This document shows, in pieces, positions 55,152 to 64,000 of a stretch of DNA of 64,000 nt. The notes beneath the pieces are model-generated. The model searched no databases. It had not been told where the DNA came from and was given only the letters and a program-made list of their open reading frames with translations. Each line of letters starts with the position of its first letter. Position 1 is the stretch's first letter. The position numbers and the translations under genes were made by a program. Source of the DNA: an uncultured Paracoccaceae bacterium (lineage in GTDB: Bacteria > Pseudomonadota > Alphaproteobacteria > Rhodobacterales > Rhodobacteraceae); the NCBI GenBank assembly GCA_947503935.1, contig CANNFR010000002.1, positions 1-64,000 on the forward strand, written 5' to 3'.

Positions 55152-55969
55152 GCGCGGACCCGTCTAAGGCGCGGATCAAGAAGGTCGCGCAAGCCGTCGC
55201 CCATCAGGTTCAGGCCGAGCACGGTCAGCACGATGGCAAGGCCTGGCAGAACCGGCAGCCAGGGGTTGGTGTAGATCATCGTCTGCGCCTCGGCCAGCAT
55301 ACGGCCCCAGCTGGGCGTGGGCGGCTGCGCGCCGAGGCCCACATAGCTGAGCGCGGCTTCGGCCAGAATGCCGAGGCTGAACTGGATGGTGCCCTGCACG
55401 ATCAGCAGGTTCAGGATGTTGGGCAGGATATGCTCAACCGATATCCGCGCCCGGCCCTTACCCGCCACCCGCGCCGCCAGAATGTAATCGAGCGTCCAGA
55501 GCGACAGGGCCGCCCCCCGCGTCACCCGCGCGAAGACGGGGATGTTGAAGATGCCGATGGCGATGATCGCATTCACGGCCGAGGGGCCGAAAACGGCGGT
55601 GATCAGGATGGCGATCACCAGGCTGGGGAAGGCGAAGACCAGATCGTTGCCGCGCATCACCACCTCGTCCAGAAGGCTGCCGCGCGTGGCCGCCGCCAAA
55701 AGGCCCAAGGGCACGCCCACGACAATGCCGATCCCCACCGCCACCAAAGCCACGGCCAGCGAGGTGCGCGCACCGACCATGATCATCGACAAGATATCGC
55801 GGCCCAGATGATCGGTGCCCAGAAGAAACCTGGCCGAGGGCGCCTGCAGCCGGTCCGCGATGCTGAGCGCGACCACGTCATGGGGCGTCCAGACCAGCGA
55901 GATCAGCGCCAGAGCCAGGAACAGGCCCGCCAGCACGCCGCCAAGGATCAGTTGCACCGGCAGCCTCAT
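55148..55969 (-). CDS. peptide ABC transporter permease, DppC type
   Basis: A binding-protein-dependent transport permease of 273 residues with about six spans. DRLQAPSARFLLGTDHLGRD after the first span is the DppC/OppC signature, and ILAARVAGKGRARISVEHIL is the EAA loop that contacts the ATPase. ATGA overlaps join it to both neighbours. Confidence 0.95.
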   Translation of the reverse strand: MRLPVQLILGGVLAGLFLALALISLVWTPHDVVALSIADRLQAPSARFLLGTDHLGRDILSMIMVGARTSLAVALVAVGIGIVVGVPLGLLAAATRGSLLDEVVMRGNDLVFAFPSLVIAILITAVFGPSAVNAIIAIGIFNIPVFARVTRGAALSLWTLDYILAARVAGKGRARISVEHILPNILNLLIVQGTIQFSLGILAEAALSYVGLGAQPPTPSWGRMLAEAQTMIYTNPWLPVLPGLAIVLTVLGLNLMGDGLRDLLDPRLRRVRA

Positions 55970-56913
55970 CTCCGCCGCCTCAGCCGAGGGTCGGCCGCCG
56001 CATAGGCCAGATCGACCAGGAAGGTCACCGCGATGACCGCGAACACCAAAAGCATCGTGACGCTTTCCACCACCACCAGATCGCGCTGGGTGATGCCCTG
56101 AAAGATCAGCCGCCCCAGGCCCGGCAGGAAGAACACATTCTCAATGATGATCGCGCCGGCCAGCAGGAACGAAAATTGCAGGCCAAGGATCGTCAGCACG
56201 GGGATCAGCGCGTTCCGCAAGGCATGGCCGCGCAGCGCCTGCCCGCGTGACAGACCTTTGGCGCGGGCGGTGCGGATATAGTCCTGCTCCAACGTCTCGA
56301 TCAGGGCCGAGCGCAGGACCCGCGCGAGGATCGAGGCTTGCGGCAGGGCCAGCGCGATGGCCGGCAAAGTCAGTGCCTTGAGGCCGGGCCAGAGACCTGC
56401 CTCCCACCCCGGAAACCCGCCTGCGGAAAACCATGGCAGGTTGATCGCGAAGACCAGAACCAGAAGCATGGCGAACCAGAAATTCGGCACTGCAATGCCC
56501 AGCTGCGTCGCGCCCATGATGCCGTAATCGGTGGCCCGCCCGCGCCGCGCGGCCGCCAGGATGCCGACCGGCATGGCGATCAGCGTGGAGAGCGCCAGCG
56601 CATAAGCCGCCAGTGGCAGCGATACCTTCAACCGCTCGGCCACCAAATCGGCCACGGGCACGCGATAAGTGTAGGACGTGCCGAAATCGCCGGTCAGCAT
56701 GCCGCCGACCCAGGCCAGGTAGCGGGCGGGCACCGACCCCTCCAAGCCCAGATCGGCACGCAGGGCGGCCACGGTGTCAGGGCTGGCGTTCATGCCCAGC
56801 ATGAAAGCCGCCGGGTCGCCGGGGATCACCTCGATCACAGCGAAGATCACCACGCTGGCCACGATCAGGCTGAGCGTCAGTGACAGAAATCGCAGTGTGG
56901 CGTAGCGCAGCAT
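55966..56913 (-). CDS. peptide ABC transporter permease, DppB type
   Basis: The partner permease, 315 residues, six spans. The N-terminus IPGDPAAFMLGMNASPDTVA is typical of DppB/OppB, and the EAA loop reads YIRTARAKGLSRGQALRGHA. It is the first gene of the operon. No substrate-binding protein gene lies upstream (56914-57097 holds none) or downstream, so the receptor must be encoded elsewhere. Confidence 0.95.
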   Translation of the reverse strand: MLRYATLRFLSLTLSLIVASVVIFAVIEVIPGDPAAFMLGMNASPDTVAALRADLGLEGSVPARYLAWVGGMLTGDFGTSYTYRVPVADLVAERLKVSLPLAAYALALSTLIAMPVGILAAARRGRATDYGIMGATQLGIAVPNFWFAMLLVLVFAINLPWFSAGGFPGWEAGLWPGLKALTLPAIALALPQASILARVLRSALIETLEQDYIRTARAKGLSRGQALRGHALRNALIPVLTILGLQFSFLLAGAIIIENVFFLPGLGRLIFQGITQRDLVVVESVTMLLVFAVIAVTFLVDLAYAAADPRLRRRR

Positions 56914-57097
56914 CCGGGGCCCCTTTCGGTGCGGAAGCTAGAGGCTTTTCGCGCCGACTTGAATCGAAAATATGGTGCCTTCTCAATGTCACAGGCTGAT
57001 GCGGATCATGCCAAACGGGGTGCGAATCGCTTTCGGCATACGACTTGGGGTGGTAACGGGGATGCCGGACAATTTGTGAAGACAATAGGGGATAGCC

Positions 57098-57931
57098 ATG
57101 ATTGCGCAGCATTTTTTGCGGATCGGACTGCCAATGGTGTTGGTTTTGGCATTAGGGGCTTGCGCGGGGACCGGCCCCGGTGTGACGCGCGGCACGGTTG
57201 AGGGATATGAGGCCATTCAGGATGGGGAATACACAATTCCCGCCGTTCCACCGCAATATCTGGAAGGCGTGAACCGCCGCGCCCTGGTCGATTACAACGG
57301 CCCCGAAGCGCCCGGCACCATCGTGGTCGATCCGCATGCCAAGTTCCTCTTTCTGGTCAAACCGAACGGTCAGGCCATGCGCTATCCCATCGCGGTGGGG
57401 CGTGAGGGGCGCGGGTTCCGCGGCGGGGCAACGGTCAGACGCCAGGCCGCCTGGCCCGGCTGGACGCCCACGGCGAACATGCTGCGGACCGAGCCTGAGG
57501 TTTACGGCCCCTTCGCACGCGGTGTTCCCGGCGGCATCGCCAGCCCGCTTGGGGCGCGCGCGCTTTATCTCTATCGCGGATCGCGCGACACCTATTACCG
57601 CATCCACGGCACCAACGATCTGCAATCGATCGGCAATTCCGGGTCGGCGGGCTGTATCCGCCTGTTCAACCAGGACATCATCAATCTGAGCGAGCAGGTA
57701 CCGAGCGGCACCCAGGTTGTCGTGCGCACCTACGCCCAATCGGTCGCGCTTGAGGGCGAGGAATTGGCCAATCGCGGTGTCGAGCTGCCGCCGACCATTG
57801 TCTCGCCGGAAGAGATCTACGGCGCGGTCGCCGCACAAGAGGCAGCGCCACCGGTCGCGACCCCGCCAGCGCCCCCGGCTCCACCGACATCGAGACCAGC
57901 TCCGCGTACGGGATATTTCGACCGGATCTAA
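57098..57931 (+). CDS. L,D-transpeptidase lipoprotein (YkuD)
   Basis: Cross-links peptidoglycan through 3-3 bonds or attaches proteins to it. 277 residues with the lipoprotein signal MIAQHFLRIGLPMVLVLALG ending before Cys22 (GAC). The YkuD domain has IHGTNDLQSIGNSGSAGCIR with catalytic His and Cys. The tail is Pro/Ala-rich (APPVATPPAPPAPPTSRPAP), a probable wall-spanning linker. AGGGG precedes the ATG. Confidence 0.93.
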   Translation: MIAQHFLRIGLPMVLVLALGACAGTGPGVTRGTVEGYEAIQDGEYTIPAVPPQYLEGVNRRALVDYNGPEAPGTIVVDPHAKFLFLVKPNGQAMRYPIAVGREGRGFRGGATVRRQAAWPGWTPTANMLRTEPEVYGPFARGVPGGIASPLGARALYLYRGSRDTYYRIHGTNDLQSIGNSGSAGCIRLFNQDIINLSEQVPSGTQVVVRTYAQSVALEGEELANRGVELPPTIVSPEEIYGAVAAQEAAPPVATPPAPPAPPTSRPAPRTGYFDRI

Positions 57932-57974
57932 AGGTGGTCCGGGGCGGCGTCATGCCGGTCGCCCCGGAAAGCCT

Positions 57975-58541
57975 TCAACGCGCGGCGCTTTGAGCTTTTC
58001 GCGGGACGGGGTCAGGGCTTTCCTGCATTTCTGCGGGCCGAATAACCGCAACCTCCGGAACAGTATCGTCCATCAGATCTTCGATGAACAGGCTTAGCAA
58101 TTGCGGCCGCCCGCTGACCCCGGCCTTGCGGTAGATGGCGTTGGTCTGCGCCTTTACCGTGCCCTCGCTCGTGGCACGCAGAGTGGCGATTTCGGCCCCT
58201 GACAGACCCTTGATGGCGAAAAGCGCAACATCACGTTCGGCCGGGGTCAGCGACCAGGCATCGAATTTCTCATTCAACAGGTCGAGAAAAGCCGACGAGG
58301 CCCGGCGCAGTTTCTCTTCGGCCCGGTCTCGCTCACGGGTTGACCGCTGCAGCGCGATCGCGCCGAGGACGGCCCCCAGGATCAACCCCAGGGCCGCACC
58401 GATCTCCAGCCATTCGCGCGTCTGCCAACTGATCGGCTCGGACCGGACGTTCAGAAGCGTCAGCACGATGTCAGACAGAAAGAACAGAGCGCAAAGCGCC
58501 TGAGCGGCAAAGACACCAAAAAGGATACGGTTTTTCAGCAA
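57975..58541 (-). CDS. membrane-anchored LuxR-type HTH regulator
   Basis: A 188-residue protein with two N-terminal spans (about 5-28 and 46-66), a short coiled coil (STRERDRAEEKLRRASSAFL), then a LuxR/FixJ HTH: LTPAERDVALFAIKGLSGAE, EGTVKAQTNAIYRKAGV. It has no receiver or autoinducer domain, so the signal probably comes through the membrane part or a partner. It follows the poly-Asp protein gene by 21 bp in the same direction, so that secreted protein may be its partner or target. Confidence 0.85.
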   Translation of the reverse strand: MLKNRILFGVFAAQALCALFFLSDIVLTLLNVRSEPISWQTREWLEIGAALGLILGAVLGAIALQRSTRERDRAEEKLRRASSAFLDLLNEKFDAWSLTPAERDVALFAIKGLSGAEIATLRATSEGTVKAQTNAIYRKAGVSGRPQLLSLFIEDLMDDTVPEVAVIRPAEMQESPDPVPRKAQSAAR

Positions 58542-58562
58542 TGGCCTGATGCTCGGGGTATT

Positions 58563-59039
<477 letters not shown>

Positions 59040-59158
59040 GCTCTTGCCAATCGGTCAGAGCCCCCCGCGACCAAGTATACCCGGGAAACACCTGTGGTCC
59101 AGCCAACAAACCCCGAGACCTCTCTCCAGATGATCGAAGCAGGTTTCCAACCGCGCCT

Positions 59159-60385
59159 TCAAACCTTCATGTCAAAGCCCAGATGCTTGGCGACCGTAAA
59201 GATGTCCTTGTCGCCACGGCCGCACATATTCATCACGATCAGGTGGTCTTCAGGCAGATCGGGCGCGATCTTCATGACATGGGCCAGGGCGTGGCTGGGT
59301 TCCAGCGCGGGGATGATCCCTTCTTGCGCGCAGCAAAGCTGAAAGGCCTCCAGCGCCTCTTTATCGGTGATCGCCACATATTCCGCGCGGCCGATATCGT
59401 GCAGCCAGGAATGCTCAGGCCCGATGCCGGGATAATCAAGGCCCGCCGAGATGCTGAACCCTTCCAGGATCTGGCCGTCATCGTCCTGCAGCAGATAGGT
59501 GCGGTTTCCATGCAGCACGCCGGGGCGCCCGCCGGTCAGGCTGGCGCAATGCTCCATCTTCTCGGTCACGCCTTTGCCGCCGGCCTCGACACCGATGATC
59601 CGCACGGATTTGTCGTCGAGGAACGGGTAGAAAAGCCCCATCGCGTTCGAGCCGCCGCCGATGGCGGCCACCAGCGTATCGGGCAAGCGGCCCTCGGCAG
59701 CCTGCATCTGCTCGCGCGTCTCTTTACCGATGATGGCCTGGAAATCACGAACCATCGCGGGATAGGGATGCGGGCCCGCGACCGTGCCGATGCAGTAGAA
59801 CGTGTCGCGCACATTGGTGACCCAGTCGCGCAGCGCGTCGTTCATCGCGTCTTTCAGCGTACCGCGGCCCGAAGTGACCGGTACTACTTCGGCGCCCAGC
59901 AGGCGCATGCGAAAGACATTGGGGGCCTGCCGTTCAACATCATGGGCGCCCATATAAACCACGCATTTCAGCCCGAACTTGGCGCAGACGGTCGCCGTGG
60001 CCACGCCGTGCTGACCGGCACCCGTTTCCGCGATGATGCGGGTCTTGCCCATGCGGCGGGCCAGGATGATCTGTCCCAGCACGTTGTTGATCTTGTGCGC
60101 GCCGGTGTGGTTCAGCTCATCCCGCTTGAGGTAGATCTTGGCGCCACCCAGATGCCGGGTCAGACGTTCGGCATAGTAAAGTGGGCTGGGACGGCCGACA
60201 TAATGGGTCCAGAGATCATTCATCTCGGCCCAGAAGCTGTCATCCGTTTTGGCGTTCTCATACTCGGCCTCAAGCGACAGGATCAGCGGCATCAGCGTTT
60301 CCGATACGAACCGCCCGCCGAACTGGCCAAAGCGGCCCTGTTCATCCGGGCCGGTCATGTAGCTGTTGATCAGATCGTCAGGCAT
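59159..60385 (-). CDS. trpB: tryptophan synthase beta subunit
   Basis: PLP enzyme joining indole and serine. 408 residues. The PLP lysine lies in [15 protein letters not shown], the phosphate loop is GGGSNAMG, and [20 protein letters not shown] and GRGDKDI are family hallmarks. It is not adjacent to trpF (61665); about 1.3 kb with a secreted-protein gene and a GNAT gene separates them. trpA is not in the window. Confidence 0.97.
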   Translation of the reverse strand: MPDDLINSYMTGPDEQGRFGQFGGRFVSETLMPLILSLEAEYENAKTDDSFWAEMNDLWTHYVGRPSPLYYAERLTRHLGGAKIYLKRDELNHTGAHKINNVLGQIILARRMGKTRIIAETGAGQHGVATATVCAKFGLKCVVYMGAHDVERQAPNVFRMRLLGAEVVPVTSGRGTLKDAMNDALRDWVTNVRDTFYCIGTVAGPHPYPAMVRDFQAIIGKETREQMQAAEGRLPDTLVAAIGGGSNAMGLFYPFLDDKSVRIIGVEAGGKGVTEKMEHCASLTGGRPGVLHGNRTYLLQDDDGQILEGFSISAGLDYPGIGPEHSWLHDIGRAEYVAITDKEALEAFQLCCAQEGIIPALEPSHALAHVMKIAPDLPEDHLIVMNMCGRGDKDIFTVAKHLGFDMKV

Positions 60386-60547
60386 CTTGGGTCTCCGTCG
60401 ATTGACGCGTGCTCTGGCCTACAGTTGCCGGGTGCCGCCGTAAAGAGGAACTGGGTCTATCAAGCCGCTGGGCTGCCCAATTGACAAGGGTCAGTCTTCT
60501 GCCGCCACAGAGTTGCTAGGGTGAGCCTGTCTGAAAAGGAGGCGAAA

Positions 60548-61042
60548 ATGTTTCGACACGTTCTTCTATCGGCAGCCCTATTGACGCTGGCGCCCATATC
60601 TGCCGCAGCCGAGGATGTCGAGCCCTACCCAATCCCAGGCGATGCCAACAATATCGACCTCACGGGCGTGTGGTATCACCGCTCGTTCAACCACATGGTC
60701 GAGGGAAGATGTCCGCTCGGGCCGCATATCGCGGGAACGATGACCGTCAGCACGACCGGCGAGGCCGTGGACTCGGGCTATTCCATCACGCTGACCGGGG
60801 GCGAGTGCCGACCGGCCGGAGTTTGTCAGTTCGCGGGCGATATCATCAATGGCGGGCTCTATGCCGCAAATGACCTTGTGGTGGATGACGAAGGCGGGCG
60901 CGTCAGCAGCGGCTTCTACGTCACCTTCTTCGCCAGGGATTTCGGGGTCGGCTGGTATCAGGCGGTCTATACGCTGGACGACTTCACATGTAGCTGGACC
61001 CATTCCTTCTCGGTCCGACGCGACGATCCTTGGGAGGATTGA
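60548..61042 (+). CDS. secreted protein, unknown function
   Basis: A 164-residue exported protein. The signal peptide MFRHVLLSAALLTLAPISAA is cleaved near AAA. The mature part is beta-rich with six cysteines in the motifs EGRCPLG, GGECRPAGVCQF and FTCSW. The strong ribosome-binding site AAGGAGG lies 6 bases before the ATG at 60548. It is divergent from trpB. I do not recognise the family. Confidence 0.75.
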   Translation: MFRHVLLSAALLTLAPISAAAEDVEPYPIPGDANNIDLTGVWYHRSFNHMVEGRCPLGPHIAGTMTVSTTGEAVDSGYSITLTGGECRPAGVCQFAGDIINGGLYAANDLVVDDEGGRVSSGFYVTFFARDFGVGWYQAVYTLDDFTCSWTHSFSVRRDDPWED

Positions 61043-61224
61043 TCCGGCGGCGGACTGGCCTGAAGCAACCTGAGAATTGTGGCTCAAGGAAGCAGAACCG
61101 CTTCGGATAGGCTCTGTGCGTCAGTCAGAAGGTGGAACAGGCCGGTGGACAAGTTCCCCTCGGCCGAGGAGGCTTAGAGTGCCAGTGATCAGGGACGTCG
61201 CCACGTCAAACGGGAATGCGGCGC

Positions 61225-61668
61225 CTAAAGTTCGCGTTTGAACCCGACATGCGAGGGTAGGAAACCCAAGCGTTTGTAGAAACGGTGCGCCTCTTCGCGC
61301 GTCCGGTTCGTGGTCAATTGCATCAACGTGCATCCCGCATCTCGGGCGCGTGCCTCCGCATCGGCCATCAGCGCCGCGCCGAGGCCCTTGCCACGCAGGT
61401 CCGAGGCGACACGGACCGATTCGATCTGTGTCCGGCGCGCGGCCCTCAGGGAGAGGCCTTGGATAAAGGTGATCTGATAGGTCGCGATGATGCGGCCATC
61501 CGCCTCGCCCACGATCAGATGGTTCGCGCCCTCGGCCTGCATTGCATCGAAGGCGGTAAGATAGTGTGGCAGATCGTCGGCCTCGCGCGTGGCGCCTAAG
61601 TGATCGTCGACCAGAAGGGCGACCACGGCGGACACATCATCGCGTGTCGCTTCACGAAACCGGATCAT
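61225..61668 (-). CDS. GNAT family N-acetyltransferase
   Basis: A 147-residue acetyltransferase. The acetyl-CoA loop is [20 protein letters not shown] (R/QxxGxG) after IESVRVA, and the C-terminal segment [20 protein letters not shown] is typical. Its start overlaps the trpF stop as ATGA, so it is cotranslated with trpF even though no tryptophan role is obvious. Acceptor unknown. Confidence 0.9.
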   Translation of the reverse strand: MIRFREATRDDVSAVVALLVDDHLGATREADDLPHYLTAFDAMQAEGANHLIVGEADGRIIATYQITFIQGLSLRAARRTQIESVRVASDLRGKGLGAALMADAEARARDAGCTLMQLTTNRTREEAHRFYKRLGFLPSHVGFKREL

Positions 61669-62309
61669 GCCTGTGCCGCGACGATAAATTCTGTGATCAG
61701 ACGCGGGTCCTTGAGGCCGGGGCTTCGCTCAACGCCTGAGGAGACGTCGACCTGCGTCGCGCCCGTCAGGCGCACCGCTTCGGCCACATTCGCCGCCGTC
61801 AGACCGCCGGCCAGCATCCACGGCACCGGCCAGCGGCGCCCGGCGATCAGGTTCCAATCGAACGACACCGCATTGCCGCCCGGCAGATCCGCGCCCTTCG
61901 GCGGCTTGGCATCGACCAAAAGCTGATCGGCCACCTTCGCGTAATCGTCCAGCTTCGGCAGATCGCCCTCATCGGCGATGCCGATGGCCTTCATGACGGG
62001 CAGGCCATATCGCGCCCGGATGTCCGACACGCGGTCTGGCGTCTCGGCCCCGTGCAATTGCAGCATATCCAGCGGCACGGCATCGATCAGCGCGTCCAGC
62101 GCGGCGTTATCCATATCGACGACAAGGGCAACCTTGGCGATACCCGGCGGCACGTGGGCGGCCAGATCGGCGGCCTGGGCCAGGTCGATGTTCCGGGGTG
62201 ATTTCGGAAAGAAGGCAAAGCCCAGATAGGCTGCGCCGGCAGCCACGGCCGCATTGACATGAGCGGCCTCGCGAAGGCCGCATATCTTGACACGAATGTT
62301 CTGGCTCAT
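61665..62309 (-). CDS. trpF: phosphoribosylanthranilate isomerase
   Basis: TIM-barrel enzyme of tryptophan synthesis. 214 residues. The start [20 protein letters not shown] carries the catalytic cysteine in [16 protein letters not shown] follows, [13 protein letters not shown] is the classic QLHG motif, and [16 protein letters not shown] and [15 protein letters not shown] close the barrel. It follows lapA as in other Rhodobacteraceae. Confidence 0.96.
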   Translation of the reverse strand: MSQNIRVKICGLREAAHVNAAVAAGAAYLGFAFFPKSPRNIDLAQAADLAAHVPPGIAKVALVVDMDNAALDALIDAVPLDMLQLHGAETPDRVSDIRARYGLPVMKAIGIADEGDLPKLDDYAKVADQLLVDAKPPKGADLPGGNAVSFDWNLIAGRRWPVPWMLAGGLTAANVAEAVRLTGATQVDVSSGVERSPGLKDPRLITEFIVAAQA

Positions 62310-62319
62310 CTGGCCGGGT

Positions 62320-62682
62320 CTATCCCGCCTTGCGCGGTTGCTCAAGCAGCGCGAGGACATCGTCCTCGGGGTCGTCCTGCTTGACCTTGAGGCGGCTGAC
62401 CTCACGCTCAAGCTTGGCAGCCTTGCGCTTGGCCTCGGCCGCAGCGGCGCGATGCTTATGCTCGCGCAGCCATTCCCAGACAAAGCCCACCAGAAGACCC
62501 ATGACCACGCCGCCGAAGACGACCAGGAACAAAGGTAGCTGGATCGCCCAAGTCAGGCCCATAAATGCGCCCATCTCCTCGGGGAGCAGCCGCAGCGTGA
62601 CCATCCCGCGATTGGCCAGTGCCAGGACCAGAAGGCCGAGACCAACCACGCCGAGGAAGATATAATTCAGAATGCGGATCAT
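62320..62682 (-). CDS. lapA: LapA-domain membrane protein (DUF1049)
   Basis: A 120-residue inner-membrane protein with two spans (about 5-22 and 47-68) and a cytoplasmic coiled-coil tail ([20 protein letters not shown]). The layout and place after ihfB identify the LapA/DUF1049 family, which in enterobacteria assists lipopolysaccharide assembly with LapB. LapB is not present here, so that role is inferred. It overlaps ihfB by 4 bases. Confidence 0.85.
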   Translation of the reverse strand: MIRILNYIFLGVVGLGLLVLALANRGMVTLRLLPEEMGAFMGLTWAIQLPLFLVVFGGVVMGLLVGFVWEWLREHKHRAAAAEAKRKAAKLEREVSRLKVKQDDPEDDVLALLEQPRKAG

Positions 62683-62966
62683 GTGCCGCCGCCGTTCAGC
62701 CGATCACGTAAAAGCTTGCCGGTCTTGAAAAACGGAACGTGTTTTTCCTCAACCTGCACGGCTTCGCCGGTGCGGGGGTTGCGACCCGTCCGTGCGTCAC
62801 GTTTCTTGACCGAGAAGGCGCCGAAGCCGCGAAGCTCAACCCGGTCACCCCGGGCCATGGCTTCGATGATCTCTTCGAAGATCGTATTGACGATGCGTTC
62901 GACATCGCGCTGATAGAGATGCGGGTTCTCGTCAGCTATCTTTTGAATCAGCTCTGACCTGATCAT
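62679..62966 (-). CDS. ihfB: integration host factor subunit beta
   Basis: DNA-bending HU/IHF-family protein, 95 residues. It begins [20 protein letters not shown]. The DNA-contact arm has [20 protein letters not shown] and [20 protein letters not shown], with the intercalating proline in RNPRTG. The start at 62966 is the one that matches the family; the frame is open further upstream. It is head of the ihfB-lapA-trpF run. Confidence 0.96.
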   Translation of the reverse strand: MIRSELIQKIADENPHLYQRDVERIVNTIFEEIIEAMARGDRVELRGFGAFSVKKRDARTGRNPRTGEAVQVEEKHVPFFKTGKLLRDRLNGGGT

Positions 62967-63036
62967 GCGTGAAACCCCTCCCGGAAGAATCGGAACTTTC
63001 GTTTTTATGTCGTGCCCCTCGGCCAAAACTATACGG

Positions 63037-63065
63037 ATAATTCCGAGGGTAAGAAACTAGGTCAA
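63037..63065 (-). promoter_or_regulatory. candidate ihfB promoter
   Basis: On the minus strand TTGACC (63065-63060) and AATTAT (63042-63037) are 17 bp apart, a plausible sigma-70-type pair about 70 bp before the ihfB start. Only partial matches to consensus; not tested. Confidence 0.4.
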
Positions 63066-63181
63066 CGTAAAAGGCCACGGAATACAGCCGTAAATCGCTG
63101 ATTTCCGTAGCAGAATATGCCAACATGTTACAAGTTGCAGCATTTGACAGGTGCAAAATCGCGTTAACCTTCGTTAACCGC

Positions 63182-63196
63182 GAAACGATTCGTTTC
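63182..63196 (-). terminator. small palindrome downstream of sppA
   Basis: GAAACGA-T-TCGTTTC is a perfect 15-bp palindrome just after the sppA stop. No T run follows. It could be a weak terminator or a protein-binding site. The neighbouring 63163-63179 holds two GTTAACC copies 10 bp apart. Confidence 0.35.
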
Positions 63197-63215
63197 TGAG
63201 GTCAGGCAATCGGTC

Positions 63216-64000
63216 TCAGCGTGCAACCGACATCAGACGAAAGCCCGACAACCAGGTGTCGGCCTCACTCCGCACGTCACGCAGAAGGGTACTGACACTG
63301 GGGAACACGCCTTCATCCGCTTGCGTCGGCTGCCAGTTCCTGATCGGCAGATCGTCGAATTCCGGGTCAACGTCACCAAGATAGCTCAAGACCGTGTCTT
63401 CACCGCCAATCGCGTCAACCAGACCAAGCTCCAGCGCCATGCGGCCCGTGTAGACACGCCCGTCGCCAACCTCGGCCGCGCGCTCGGCAGTCATGTTACG
63501 GCGCTCGGCAACGAGGCCCAGAAACCACTCCTGACTGTCGGCAATCAACGCCTGCGATACGGCACGTTGCTGAGCGCTATCAGGCAGGAAGGGCGACGGC
63601 CCACCCTTCACATCGGACGACCGGACCGTCACCATATCAATCCCGACATCGTCGAGCAGCTCGGTCACGTTCGGCACCTGCATGATCACACCGATCGATC
63701 CGGTCAGCGTGTTGCCCCGCGCCACGATATGATCGGCGGCCAAAGCGGTAATATAGGCGCCAGAAGCAGCCGCCTCGCCCATCTGGGCCACAACCGGCTT
63801 TTCGGCGGCAACCTTGCGGATCGCCTCGTACAAAGCCTCGGACCCAACGGTCGTGCCACCACCAGAATTGATGGTCAGAATCAGTGCGCGGGCATTGTCG
63901 TCTTCGGCGATCTCGGCCAGATCGTAATCGCGCAGACCGTCATCGAAGATCATGCCGGAAATCTCGTAGCGCGCGATATGTGGCCCGGCCGGCCGACCAT
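63216..64000 (-). CDS. sppA: signal peptide peptidase SppA (S49), truncated by the window edge
   Basis: A membrane serine protease that degrades cleaved signal peptides. Only the C-terminal 260 codons are visible; the frame runs out at base 64000, so the start lies beyond the window. Motifs are GPHIARYEISGMIFDD, ILTINSGGGTTVGSEALYEA (GGG motif), MGEAAASGAYITALAAD with the catalytic serine and RVYTGRMALELGLVDAIGG. It lies upstream of ihfB. Confidence 0.93.
   Translation of the reverse strand, partial: GRPAGPHIARYEISGMIFDDGLRDYDLAEIAEDDNARALILTINSGGGTTVGSEALYEAIRKVAAEKPVVAQMGEAAASGAYITALAADHIVARGNTLTGSIGVIMQVPNVTELLDDVGIDMVTVRSSDVKGGPSPFLPDSAQQRAVSQALIADSQEWFLGLVAERRNMTAERAAEVGDGRVYTGRMALELGLVDAIGGEDTVLSYLGDVDPEFDDLPIRNWQPTQADEGVFPSVSTLLRDVRSEADTWLSGFRLMSVAR

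Overview
The window is high-GC chromosomal DNA from an alphaproteobacterium, most likely Rhodobacteraceae (Roseobacter/Rhodobacter relatives). The evidence is gene content and order. There is a chvI-chvG-hprK-rapZ-EIIA(Man)-HPr cluster with a short HPr kinase lying divergent from pckA. There is also an etfBA/3-hydroxybutyryl-CoA dehydrogenase block, an ihfB-lapA-trpF block, and several families that I associate with this group (DUF1523, DUF6473-like, DUF6638-like). I see no rRNA, tRNA, insertion sequence, prophage or CRISPR. Almost all of it looks like vertically inherited core genome with a few small accessory patches.

Layout. 0-9.6 kb: parC; an SH3 protein; an SDR; a HIG1 protein with cobalamin adenosyltransferase; etfB-etfA; a DUF6473-like protein; 3-hydroxybutyryl-CoA dehydrogenase; and a lysophospholipid acyltransferase without a conventional start codon. 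9.6-16 kb: the regulatory PTS (HPr, EIIA-Man, RapZ, HprK) behind the ChvG/ChvI two-component system, facing pckA across a 324-bp control region that carries a perfect 12-bp direct repeat. 16-26 kb: a lipoprotein, a TauE/SafE exporter, an acyl-CoA dehydrogenase, GNAT, an orphan branched-chain-type binding protein, a reductase, DUF998, recO, a secreted endonuclease/phosphatase-fold protein and a membrane protein. 26-33 kb: leuD and leuC, separated by a HupE / DUF4198 divergent pair, an MFS carrier and a barstar-like protein. 33-43 kb: a VOC pseudogene remnant, MscS, an HTH/DUF2975 pair, then rsfS-rlmH-gpmI-envC-ctpA-serB.

43.1-50.5 kb is the most interesting part: eight minus-strand genes, mostly with overlapping start/stop codons. 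They encode a long coiled-coil protein, an unknown cytosolic protein, an AAA+ ATPase, two tandem 3-TM paralogues, a DUF6638-like protein, a 2-TM protein and DUF1523. This looks like one membrane-linked AAA+ machine of unknown function.

50.6-64 kb: an ArgE/DapE-type hydrolase; an aldehyde dehydrogenase co-directional with a peptide-type ABC importer (fused DppDF, DppC, DppB) that has no binding protein here; an L,D-transpeptidase lipoprotein; a membrane-anchored LuxR regulator next to a secreted protein whose poly-aspartate tail is encoded by a trinucleotide microsatellite; trpB; trpF-lapA-ihfB; and the 3' part of sppA, cut by the window edge.

Start codons were chosen from ribosome-binding sites, overlaps and signal-peptide n-regions. 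Family names come from recall of motifs, without any database search.
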